A DNA stretch of 8,181 nucleotides from Candidatus Faecivivens stercoripullorum. GTDB lineage: Bacteria > Bacillota > Clostridia > Oscillospirales > Ruminococcaceae. A program made the translations under genes and the position numbers. This document shows positions 1-6,019 of the stretch, piece after piece; position 1 is the first letter of the stretch, and each line of letters begins with the position of its first letter. The stretch covers positions 1-8,181 of the forward strand of contig DVLW01000215.1 of NCBI GenBank assembly GCA_018715285.1. Direction: 5' to 3'. A model generated the notes under the pieces. That model made no database searches, was not told the DNA's origin, and saw nothing but the letters and a program-made list of their open reading frames with translations.

Positions 1-412
1 AGAAGGGTACCATAAACTGACCAGCCTTGGGATACCGGTCTGTATCCATATCATCAACGGCCTTCCCGGTGAAACAAAGGAAATGATGCTGGATACCGTC
101 CGGGCAATCGCACAGCTGAAACCTGCCTGCGTCAAAATCCATCTGCTGCATATCCTCAAGGGTACCCGGATGGCAGAGGAATATCTGCGGGGAGATTTTG
201 AGACGATGGAGCTTTCCGACTACTGCGAAACGGTCTGTGACCAGCTGGAACTGCTTCCGCCGGATACGGTCATCCAGCGGGTAACCGGCGACGGAATGCC
301 GGATGAACTGATCGCGCCGATGTGGAGCCGGAAAAAGTTTGTCGTCATGAATACCATCGACCAGGAACTCTTTCGGAGAAACTCCTGGCAGGGGAAAAAA
401 TATTCCGGGTAA
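1..412 (+). CDS. Radical SAM protein, YhcC/YtqA (TIGR01212) family, C-terminal part
   Basis: This is a 5'-truncated gene; the reading frame is open from base 2 and stops with TAA at 410-412, giving 136 visible residues. The visible part carries sequence typical of the C-terminal half of TIGR01212 radical SAM proteins (E. coli YhcC, B. subtilis YtqA): a VCIHIINGLPGET stretch at visible residues 13-25, IHLLHILKGT at 46-55, QRVTGD at 92-97, and the LIAPMWSRKK block at 93-102 plus 10. The CxxxCxxC motif that would bind the [4Fe-4S] cluster and SAM lies upstream, outside the window. The family is cytosolic; its substrate is not settled as far as I know. No convincing terminator follows. It is separated by about 220 bases from the next gene and is probably an independent transcription unit. 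The family call is firm; the function is not. Confidence 0.9.
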   Translation, partial: EGYHKLTSLGIPVCIHIINGLPGETKEMMLDTVRAIAQLKPACVKIHLLHILKGTRMAEEYLRGDFETMELSDYCETVCDQLELLPPDTVIQRVTGDGMPDELIAPMWSRKKFVVMNTIDQELFRRNSWQGKKYSG

Positions 413-497
413 TCAATGCCCTGAACCGGAGACCGGGTCACTTTTACGGCAAACGGTATTTTCATTCACATTTTAGTGATACTTTTCAGTCTTTCTG

Positions 498-506
498 TGA
501 TACAAT
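498..506 (+). promoter_or_regulatory. Candidate extended -10 promoter for the hydrolase-acyltransferase operon
   Basis: TGA-TACAAT at 498-506 matches an extended -10 element (TGn plus TACAAT). No good -35 hexamer sits 15-19 bases upstream, so the promoter would depend on the extended -10. An inverted repeat, TGATA-N6-TATCA (498-513), overlaps the -10 and could be an operator. Predicted transcription would start near 513, leaving a leader of about 120 nt. In the rest of the 413-631 gap I see only the small hairpin at 594-609. Confidence 0.35.
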
Positions 507-593
507 TATATCAAAGTATTGTAACAGGAGTATTTTGCATTTGAAAACAGTTATTATTTATCCTCTGACCCCGCTCCAATCACTTCAAATCTA

Positions 594-609
594 CCCCATC
601 CCAATGGGG
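594..609 (+). promoter_or_regulatory. GC-rich hairpin just upstream of the ribosome binding site
   Basis: CCCCAT (594-599) and ATGGGG (604-609) form a perfect 6-bp stem with a CCCA loop. It ends 4 nt before the AGAAAGGA ribosome binding site (614-621) of the hydrolase gene. No T-run follows, so it is not an intrinsic terminator. It might modulate translation or mRNA stability, or be chance. Confidence 0.25.
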
Positions 610-631
610 ATACAGAAAGGATGCAGCCACC

Positions 632-1696
632 ATGCCGGATGAGAAAATCAATCTTTCCGATCCCAAACAGATGGAAACTGCCGCTGAACATAATGACAAC
701 CGGCGGTTTTACCGTCTGGCATCCCGGATGCTGGACATCCCGCCGATGGAACGGGTTTATAAGCTCCAGCGGGCAGTCTCTGACCTCAAGTCACCGCTGA
801 TGAGCCCGATTTATCATATGACCGATATGGAACTGGTCGCCAATGGACGCAAGGTCCGTGCAAGACTGTACCTTCCTCAGCAGGAAACGGGTGCACGGCT
901 GATTCTGTTTTTCCATGGCGGCGGCTGGGTCACCGAATCGGTCGACAGCTATCACCATGTATGCCAGGCACTTGCTACCCAGCTGGGCAGCAAGGTGGTT
1001 TCGGTGGAATATTCCCTTGCACCGGAAAACCGGTTCCCGGTCGGTGCCGAGGACTGTTTTGCAGCCGCTGTCGGGATTTTCGAGCGGATCTACCAGATGG
1101 GACATCTGCCGGAAGATATCGTGCTGGTCGGCGATTCAGCCGGAGGAAACCTCGCGGCGGTCGTCTCGCTGATGGGACGTGACCGCGGTGTATTTCAGGT
1201 CAAAAGGCAGATTCTGCTCTACCCGGCTACCTATAACGACCACTCACCGGAGACCTCTCCGTTTGAATCTATCCGTGAAAACGGGCAGGATTATATTCTG
1301 ACTTCCAAGCGGCTTTGTGAATACTGGGAACTTTACCTCTCGCCTGATGACTGGTATGACCCCTATGCAGCGCCGCTGCTGGAAAAAGACCTGACCGGTC
1401 AGCCGGATACCCTTATCATTACCGCCGAACATGACCCGCTGCGGGATGAAGGTGAAGCATACGGTAAGGCGCTGGCTGAGGCCGGAAACCGGGTAGTTAT
1501 CAACCGGCTGGAAGGAGCAATCCACGGGTTTATCTCGCATGTCGGTTCGCCGGAATTTGAGTGTGCCTGCCAGCTGATGCGGGATTTCCTGAACGCCGGT
1601 GAAGGTGCCGAAGACCCTTACGACGATATCCGGGTGAGCAGCCGGGTCAGAATCGAAACCAGAGAGGAGGACGAAGATGAACTTGCAGGGAGATAA
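632..1696 (+). CDS. Alpha/beta hydrolase, HSL-type esterase/lipase family
   Basis: A 354-residue alpha/beta hydrolase of the hormone-sensitive-lipase (family IV, Hydrolase_3) type, expected to cleave carboxyl esters. The oxyanion-hole motif HGGGW is at residues 95-99 and the nucleophile elbow GDSAGGN at 167-173 (Ser169). The acid is probably Asp268 in EHDPLRDEG and the base His298 in IHGF, so the triad is complete. No signal peptide is visible; it should be cytosolic. Residues 1-60 form a helical cap-like N-terminus. The last 30 residues are strongly acidic and extend past the usual fold. The start is supported by AGAAAGGA about 10 nt upstream. It is the first gene of a three-gene operon and overlaps the acyltransferase gene by 20 bases; its acidic-tail codons also form that gene's ribosome binding site. 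Substrate unknown; the context suggests an acyl or acetyl ester. Confidence 0.93.
   Translation: MPDEKINLSDPKQMETAAEHNDNRRFYRLASRMLDIPPMERVYKLQRAVSDLKSPLMSPIYHMTDMELVANGRKVRARLYLPQQETGARLILFFHGGGWVTESVDSYHHVCQALATQLGSKVVSVEYSLAPENRFPVGAEDCFAAAVGIFERIYQMGHLPEDIVLVGDSAGGNLAAVVSLMGRDRGVFQVKRQILLYPATYNDHSPETSPFESIRENGQDYILTSKRLCEYWELYLSPDDWYDPYAAPLLEKDLTGQPDTLIITAEHDPLRDEGEAYGKALAEAGNRVVINRLEGAIHGFISHVGSPEFECACQLMRDFLNAGEGAEDPYDDIRVSSRVRIETREEDEDELAGR
1664..1670 (+). promoter_or_regulatory. Ribosome binding site inside the upstream gene
   Basis: GAGGAGG at 1664-1670 lies 6 nt before the ATG at 1677. It fixes the start of the acyltransferase-like gene within the last codons of the hydrolase gene, implying translational coupling. 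The same bases encode Glu/Asp residues of the hydrolase's acidic tail. Confidence 0.8.
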
Positions 1697-3050
1697 TAAA
1701 AAGCGCGCCTGGTCCAGACTGGACAATGCCGCGAAAATCTTTCCGCCCAGCAATATGGGCACCAATACCTGTGTTTTTCGCTTCTCCTGCGAACTCACCG
1801 AAGAAATTGATCCTGCGCTGCTGCAGCAGGCTGTCGATAAAGCGGTACTCAAATTCCCGGCCTATCTGGTCATTATGAAGAGCGGCGCGTTCTGGTACTA
1901 TTTTGAGCAGACCGATCTCCGTCCGCAGGTCGTCCCGGAATCAAGGACGGTGTGCGGTTCTCTGTACGAAAACGGCAGCCGTAATCTATTGTTTGAGGTC
2001 AGCTACTATAAGACCCGCATCAATCTGGAGATGTTCCATGCGCTGACCGACGGGACAGGCGCTGTCAGTTTTCTCAAGACGATTGTATACCATTATCTGC
2101 TGCTGGCGCATCCGGACGATTTCGGCGATACGCCGCCGGTACTGCCGGATGATGGTTCAGAAGCAGGAAGGCAGTCGGATTCCTTCCGCAAATACTATAA
2201 AAAAGTCCATACCCGGCGCAAAAAGAAAAATGAACCACGGGCGTTCAACGTCAAGGCGGAACATTCCGACCGTGACGGACTTCAGATTATCGAAGGCGTC
2301 GCGCCGGTACATGCGGTACTGGATGCCGCACACAGCTTTGGAACGACGATGACGGTTTTTCTGACGGCGGTGTTTATTGAGGCACTGCGCAGTGAAATGC
2401 CGACTTCGGCGATAAGACGGCCGGTGGTACTGGGCGTTCCGGTCAATCTGCGTACCTATTTTCCATCCGATACCGCCCGGAACTTTTTCGGGATGATCGA
2501 TGTTTCCTATAATTTCAGCAAACGAAACGGAAAGTTCGGGGATATCGTGTCGGAAGTCGATAAGGGCTTTAAAGAAGAACTGACCCGTGAAAAGCTGGAA
2601 ATCAGAATGAACAACCTCGCGGCACTGGAACATAACCTTGCTGTCCAGCTGGCTCCGCTGCCGCTGAAAAACTTCGTTCTCCGGATAGCGAAACTATTAA
2701 GCGACCGCGCCGAAACCGCAGTCATCTCCAACGTCGGACGCGCGGTGATGCCTAAAGAAATGATGCGGTATATCCGGCTGTTCAGTGCATTTGCAAGCAC
2801 GCTGAAATTGCAGCTGACGCTTGTTTCCTGCGGAGATACCCTTTCGCTTGGGTTTACTTCTGCGTTTGCCAGCACTGAAATCCAGAAAAACTTCTTCCGC
2901 CGGCTGACCGAAGCAGGTATCCCGGTTGAAATCCGATGCAATGAGTATTATGCCGAGCCGGAAGAAAATGGTTCATCCGCTGCTCCGTCTGTAACAAAAG
3001 ACCCGCCTGAAAAATCCCGGAAAGGAGATGCCAGCCATGCAGCAATGTAA
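1677..3050 (+). CDS. Condensation-domain-like acyltransferase (alcohol acetyltransferase-like, COG4908 type)
   Basis: A 457-residue protein resembling the stand-alone members of the CoA-dependent acyltransferase/NRPS condensation-domain superfamily, often annotated 'alcohol acetyltransferase'. The active-site motif is FHALTDG at residues 120-126: His121 is the expected catalytic base, followed by Asp125 and Gly126, while the first His of the classical HHxxxDG is Phe. Other family-like segments are VPVNLRTYFPSDTARNFFG at 254-272 and ISNVG at 350-354, near the second half's substrate channel. A basic linker (KKVHTRRKKKNEPR, 175-188) joins the two halves. The C-terminal 30 residues are low-complexity. 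There is no signal peptide or membrane segment. It probably moves an acyl group onto an alcohol or amine. Adjacent to an esterase and a zinc-ribbon membrane protein, it overlaps both genes. Fold assignment is good; the reaction is inferred. Confidence 0.85.
   Translation: MNLQGDNKKRAWSRLDNAAKIFPPSNMGTNTCVFRFSCELTEEIDPALLQQAVDKAVLKFPAYLVIMKSGAFWYYFEQTDLRPQVVPESRTVCGSLYENGSRNLLFEVSYYKTRINLEMFHALTDGTGAVSFLKTIVYHYLLLAHPDDFGDTPPVLPDDGSEAGRQSDSFRKYYKKVHTRRKKKNEPRAFNVKAEHSDRDGLQIIEGVAPVHAVLDAAHSFGTTMTVFLTAVFIEALRSEMPTSAIRRPVVLGVPVNLRTYFPSDTARNFFGMIDVSYNFSKRNGKFGDIVSEVDKGFKEELTREKLEIRMNNLAALEHNLAVQLAPLPLKNFVLRIAKLLSDRAETAVISNVGRAVMPKEMMRYIRLFSAFASTLKLQLTLVSCGDTLSLGFTSAFASTEIQKNFFRRLTEAGIPVEIRCNEYYAEPEENGSSAAPSVTKDPPEKSRKGDASHAAM
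3021..3027 (+). promoter_or_regulatory. Ribosome binding site that selects the start at 3037
   Basis: AAAGGAG at 3021-3027 directly abuts an ATG at 3028, too close for initiation there. It lies 9 nt before the in-frame ATG at 3037. The start MQQCKNCG at 3037 is therefore preferred over the longer MPAMQQ form. Confidence 0.75.
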
Positions 3051-3702
3051 AAACTGTGGAGTCAGTGTCAACGGAAACAAACGCTGCTGTCCGCTCTGTC
3101 AGGGTGAACTGGTCGGAAGTCCGGAGCCGCTGTTGGAAGCCTTTCCAAAACCGCCTGTCCCCAAGTATGACCGCGGTCTGCTGAGAAAGCTGCTGAATTT
3201 TACAGCGCTGGCTGCGCTCGCGATCTGTCTGGTGGTGGAATTTGCCTTTACAAGAGGTGAAGTCTGGATATTCTTTGCAATTGGCGGCATCCTCAGCGGA
3301 TGGATTGCCATTTCGGCGGCAATCCGCTTCCGGTCAAGGATTTTCAAAAACCTGACTGTTCAGCTGCTTCTGGTTACCATCCTGTGCCTGATCTGGGACA
3401 GGTTTACCGGAAACCACGGATGGGCGGTCAATTATGTGCTCCCGATATGCTGTGAAGTCACGCTGGTGGCAGACTTTGTACTGGCAAGGATTCTCAAAGC
3501 AGAAGAACAGGAATACCTGATTCATCTGATCGTCGTGACTGCATACAGTCTGCTGCCGTTTATCTGCCTGATCTTCGACTGGGTGACGGTGCAGTTCCCG
3601 TCGGTCATCACTTCGGTTACGGCATTTCTGGTCATTGCCGGTCTGATTGTATTCAGAACCCGTGCTTTTATGGCCGAACTCTCGAGGAGAATGCACATTT
3701 AA
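3037..3702 (+). CDS. Zinc-ribbon six-helix membrane protein, DUF6320-like
   Basis: A 221-residue protein with an N-terminal zinc ribbon (Cys4-x2-Cys7 and Cys18-x2-Cys21, with an extra Cys17), a short Pro-rich linker, and about six hydrophobic segments at residues 52-70, 75-95, 105-120, 129-150, 160-180 and 188-206. It ends in a basic tail (RTRAFMAELSRRMH). From memory this matches DUF6320-domain proteins, which I recall beside alcohol-acetyltransferase-like genes; that needs a database check. It should sit in the cytoplasmic membrane, its zinc ribbon probably facing the cytosol. It could anchor or partner the two upstream soluble enzymes, but nothing in the sequence proves this. The gene overlaps the acyltransferase gene by 14 bases and is the last of the operon. 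Topology is seen; function is unknown. Confidence 0.85.
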   Translation: MQQCKNCGVSVNGNKRCCPLCQGELVGSPEPLLEAFPKPPVPKYDRGLLRKLLNFTALAALAICLVVEFAFTRGEVWIFFAIGGILSGWIAISAAIRFRSRIFKNLTVQLLLVTILCLIWDRFTGNHGWAVNYVLPICCEVTLVADFVLARILKAEEQEYLIHLIVVTAYSLLPFICLIFDWVTVQFPSVITSVTAFLVIAGLIVFRTRAFMAELSRRMHI

Positions 3703-3716
3703 ACCAATACCTCACT

Positions 3717-3754
3717 ACAGCCTGCTGCAAATAAATTGCGGCAGGCTGTTTTTT
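3717..3754 (+). terminator. Intrinsic terminator of the hydrolase-acyltransferase operon
   Basis: Arms 3717-3730 and 3736-3749 pair over 14 bp with one T:G wobble (outer arms ACAGCCTGC/GCAGGCTGT), a 5-nt ATAAA loop and a T-run at 3749-3754. It begins 14 nt after the stop codon. This is a textbook Rho-independent terminator closing the three-gene operon. Confidence 0.93.
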
Positions 3755-3877
3755 ATTATTTTACTGAGCCTGAGAAAAGAACAGTTGTATCTGTATCAGA
3801 GAAAATCGCATTGGACTTGTTTTTTATAAAAACACATGTCTTCCGCAGAAAGAATTTTTATTTATATTTGATTTCTA

Positions 3878-3906
3878 TTGACGGACACATTTTTCTTTGC
3901 TATAAT
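3878..3906 (+). promoter_or_regulatory. Strong sigma-A-type promoter for the YitT-family gene
   Basis: TTGACG at 3878-3883 and TATAAT at 3901-3906 are separated by exactly 17 bases, and TGC directly before the -10 makes it an extended -10. The -35 matches consensus in 5 of 6 positions and the -10 in all 6. Transcription should start near 3913. Apart from AT-rich sequence I see nothing else in 3755-3877. Confidence 0.88.
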
Positions 3907-3912
3907 GTCTTT

Positions 3913-4017
3913 GGCTTTAAGGAGAGAGTAAAAAGGCAGCCTGCCAACGATGCAAATCAGCTGCCATACTTTGCTCCATCCAAAGAATGATATTTATGAA
4001 AAGAGGTTTTTTCTGAC
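3913..4017 (+). promoter_or_regulatory. Leader of about 105 nt with a dyad and a possible 23-codon upstream ORF
   Basis: The leader holds GGCAGC (3935-3940) pairing with GCTGCC (3960-3965), and a purine-rich AAGGAGAG (3919-3926) that looks like a ribosome binding site but has no start codon at normal spacing. An ATG at 3950 opens 23 codons (MQISCHTLL...FFLT) that stop at TGA 4019-4021, overlapping the downstream ATG as ATGA. That ORF has only a weak ribosome binding site. The gene's own site is AAGAGG (4001-4006), 11 nt before ATG 4018. No known riboswitch recognised. Confidence 0.3.
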
Positions 4018-4944
4018 ATGAAAAAGCGCAGCGAGGAGCTTTTGAAAGATATGCTCCATGTAATCTCCGGTTCATTTATATATACGATGGGTGTCTATTG
4101 CTTTACTGCACCCAACCAGATCGCACCCGGCGGCGTGACCGGCCTGTCTACGATGATTAACGCACTGACAAATATCCCGATGGGTATTCTGACGTTTGCT
4201 TTGAATGCGCCGCTGCTGTTACTCGCCTTCTTCTTCGTCGGGAAAAAATTTGCCGGCAAAACACTGATTACCATCACAATTATGACCTTCTGTCTCGACG
4301 TGGTACTGGTTCATTTTCCGGTGTATCAGGGCGATATGATACTGGGAGCACTGTTCGGCGGCGGACTGATGGGTGCCGGACTGGGAATCGTGTTCATGCG
4401 GGACTTTACCACCGGCGGAAGTGATGTCGTCGCAAAAATGGTTCAGGTCAGACGGCCGGATTTCCAGATGGGACAGATTATCATGATGATCGATGTCTGC
4501 ATCGTCGCGCTGTCCTGGTTTGTCTATGGCAGAATCGAGTCGGTACTGTACGCCGGTATTACCATCATGGTCTATACCAGAGTCGCTGATATGGTCCTCT
4601 ACCGGAGAGGCAACGGAAAAGTCGTTTTCCTGATCTCCAAAAAAGGACATGAAATCGCACGCCGGGTTATCCTCGAATGCCATCGCGGCGTTACCATCCT
4701 TAACGGCCGCGGCGCGTATACCGGAATGCCCAATGATGTACTGGTCATCGCCATCCGCAGCCGGGACTACTACAAACTCAAAACCGTCGCGACTGAGGTT
4801 GACGACCGCGCATTTATCATCGCGTCTGACTGCGGCGAAATTCACGGCAATGGTTTCCGTCCGGGCGACCTGCCGGAAGTGGCAGCTGCCGACTGGAGCG
4901 GCGGCGCAACTGCCGAGCCATCAACTGCGGCTCAGCAGGCATAA
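4018..4944 (+). CDS. YitT family membrane protein (DUF161 plus C-terminal DUF2179)
   Basis: A 308-residue integral membrane protein of the YitT family. It has about six membrane segments at residues 11-29, 53-73, 79-95, 101-120, 144-165 and 168-187, including family-typical APGGVTGLS (36-44) and DFTTGGSDVVA (119-129). A soluble C-terminal DUF2179 domain spans roughly 217-271, with GVTILNGRGAYTG (214-226) and DDRAFIIASDCGEIHGNGF (252-270). The tail after 275 is Ala/Gly-rich and variable. The family is widespread and often multicopy in Bacillota; its transported substrate is not established to my knowledge. The gene is monocistronic: its own strong promoter lies upstream, and a bidirectional terminator follows 22 bases after the stop. 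Length is normal for the family. Confidence 0.95.
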   Translation: MKKRSEELLKDMLHVISGSFIYTMGVYCFTAPNQIAPGGVTGLSTMINALTNIPMGILTFALNAPLLLLAFFFVGKKFAGKTLITITIMTFCLDVVLVHFPVYQGDMILGALFGGGLMGAGLGIVFMRDFTTGGSDVVAKMVQVRRPDFQMGQIIMMIDVCIVALSWFVYGRIESVLYAGITIMVYTRVADMVLYRRGNGKVVFLISKKGHEIARRVILECHRGVTILNGRGAYTGMPNDVLVIAIRSRDYYKLKTVATEVDDRAFIIASDCGEIHGNGFRPGDLPEVAAADWSGGATAEPSTAAQQA

Positions 4945-4966
4945 TACCAAAACCATATAAAACTAC

Positions 4967-5001
4967 AAAAGCGCACCGGGAAAACTTCCCAGTGCGCTTT
5001 T
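4967..5001. terminator. Bidirectional intrinsic terminator between convergent genes
   Basis: AAAAGCGCAC (4967-4976) pairs with GTGCGCTTTT (4992-5001). After a C/A mismatch the stem continues as GGGAA/TTCCC around a 3-nt loop. The outer A/T tracts give a T-run on either strand, so it can serve the YitT-family gene (plus) and ireB (minus), whose stop lies 13 bases away. Confidence 0.92.
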
Positions 5002-5014
5002 ATCATAGCCAATC

Positions 5015-5260
5015 TCAGTCTTTCAGGTAATCCTTAACCATCGCCTGAAGCAGTTCATCGCGGTCAATCCGGCGAATCAGGCTGCGGGCATTGTGATGGG
5101 TGGTGATATAGGTAGGGTCTTCGGAAAGGATATAGCCGACAATCTGGCTTACGGGATTATATCCCTTTTCCTTGAGCGCATTGTACACGGTCACGAGTGT
5201 CTCACGCATTTCCCGCTCTTTATCGTCATTTACCGAAAAGGTCATCGTCTTATCGTACAT
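5015..5260 (-). CDS. ireB: IreB family regulatory phosphoprotein (UPF0297, YrzL)
   Basis: An 81-residue cytosolic protein, full length for the UPF0297/IreB family. Conserved blocks are KEKGYNPVSQIVGYIL (residues 30-45), DPTYIT (48-53) and NARSLIRRIDRDELL (57-71). In Enterococcus faecalis IreB is phosphorylated on N-terminal threonines by the Ser/Thr kinase IreK and lowers cephalosporin resistance; here Thr5 and Thr7 are the likely equivalents. The usual SGDP is SEDP at 46-49 (Glu47 for Gly). The start is supported by AAGGAAGG (complement of 5271-5278) 10 nt upstream. Unlike the common alaS-ireB-ruvX order, it stands alone between a terminator and an ABC operon on the same strand, with its own promoter at 5325-5353. 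Family call very secure; the kinase is not in the window. Confidence 0.95.
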   Translation of the reverse strand: MYDKTMTFSVNDDKEREMRETLVTVYNALKEKGYNPVSQIVGYILSEDPTYITTHHNARSLIRRIDRDELLQAMVKDYLKD

Positions 5261-5324
5261 TTCTCTTCATCCTTCCTTGACGTACACTTCAGCCATCAAT
5301 CAATATCAACGGCATTATATTTAT

Positions 5325-5353
5325 ATTATAGCGCATCCGGACGGAATATACAA
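5325..5353 (-). promoter_or_regulatory. Promoter of ireB
   Basis: On the minus strand TTGTAT (complement of 5348-5353) and a perfect TATAAT (complement of 5325-5330) are 17 bases apart. Transcription should start near 5318, giving a leader of about 57 nt. The -35 is imperfect. The promoter lies just 30 bases beyond the permease stop codon. Confidence 0.75.
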
Positions 5354-5383
5354 GAGAAACAGCATCGAAAATCCGACATTTTT

Positions 5384-6019
5384 TTAAAATTCTCTCCGGT
5401 CAAAAACTTTCAGGGAAATCAGTACCGACACTATCACCACAATAACAGACAGCAAAACCGCCATCAGACTAATGCCATTCCATCCTCCAACCAGCAATCC
5501 GCTGTTTTCTTCTGTGATAGCGGAAAACGCGCCGACAAAACCGAAGGCCAGCGCAATAACCAGGATACTGAGCAGCCTTGCCTTTTCCATCCCGAACCAG
5601 AACGACAGCGGCAGTGCAACCGACAGCATTATCAGCGTCCCGGCCATCAATACCGGGAGAATGGAAAGAAGGTTATTCTCCATTTCAATTAAACCCAGCT
5701 TCTGCCCGATCACCGACAAAATTCCCAGCGTCATAGAACAGATCACTGTTCCGGCAATTGCGAGCAGATATTTGGACAATACATATTCTTTCCGGCTGTA
5801 TCCGGTCGTCAGGACAAACCGGTTCCAGCCGTCCCGTTCGTCCATTGAAATGGAAGTATACGCCAGCATGCCGCCGAGTACTACCGTCAATGTACCGAGA
5901 AAACTGAACGCACCAAACATATAGGCTGCCTGATACCCAAATATCATCACCAGCAAAATCTTGTTGCACCGTACAACCGACCGGACATCCCCGCGAAACA
6001 GTGCCCATACCTTTGTCAT
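5384..6019 (-). CDS. ABC-2 type transporter permease (ABC2_membrane_5-like)
   Basis: A 211-residue permease with about six hydrophobic segments near residues 20-37, 40-58, 82-103, 116-141, 147-168 and 181-204. The cytosolic loop DERDGWNRF (60-68) followed by YSRKEYVLSKYLL (74-86) is characteristic of the small ABC-2 permeases paired with YtrA-type GntR regulators. I chose the start MTKVWALF at 6019: AAGGAG lies 7 nt upstream and its ATGA overlaps the ATPase stop by 4 bases; the frame is open 25 codons further upstream but inside the ATPase gene. It should dimerise and pair with the upstream ATPase as an exporter. The substrate cannot be read from sequence; relatives are linked to cell-envelope stress and antibiotic resistance. 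No clear terminator separates it from ireB. Confidence 0.92.
   Translation of the reverse strand: MTKVWALFRGDVRSVVRCNKILLVMIFGYQAAYMFGAFSFLGTLTVVLGGMLAYTSISMDERDGWNRFVLTTGYSRKEYVLSKYLLAIAGTVICSMTLGILSVIGQKLGLIEMENNLLSILPVLMAGTLIMLSVALPLSFWFGMEKARLLSILVIALAFGFVGAFSAITEENSGLLVGGWNGISLMAVLLSVIVVIVSVLISLKVFDRREF

Noticed and set aside
426..436. CCGG-AGA-CCGG hairpin as a terminator for the radical SAM gene
   Set aside because: Only four pairs with a 3-nt loop and a short TTTT several bases later; too weak to call.
322..642. Plus-strand ORF overlapping the radical SAM end and the intergenic gap
   Set aside because: The translation is not protein-like, half lies inside a real gene in another frame, and no ribosome binding site precedes it.
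1244..1852. Minus-strand ORF (202 codons) across the hydrolase-acyltransferase junction
   Set aside because: It opposes two clear coding genes and shows no family-like sequence; a shadow ORF.
3819..3835. AT-rich inverted repeat (TGTTTTT...AAAAACA) upstream of the yitT promoter
   Set aside because: Simple A/T tracts pair easily by chance and it lies too far upstream of the -35 for an obvious role.
3736..3990. Plus-strand ORF (84 codons) between the terminator and the YitT-family gene
   Set aside because: It starts within the terminator hairpin and crosses a strong promoter; translation lacks coding character.
4219..4845. Long minus-strand ORF (208 codons) opposite the YitT-family gene
   Set aside because: It is antisense to a confidently identified family protein, its translation lacks recognisable domains, and it has no ribosome binding site of note.
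5093..5692. Plus-strand ORF opposite ireB and the permease
   Set aside because: It runs antisense to two well-supported genes and through the ireB promoter; composition is rich in Gln, His and Arg, as in shadow frames.
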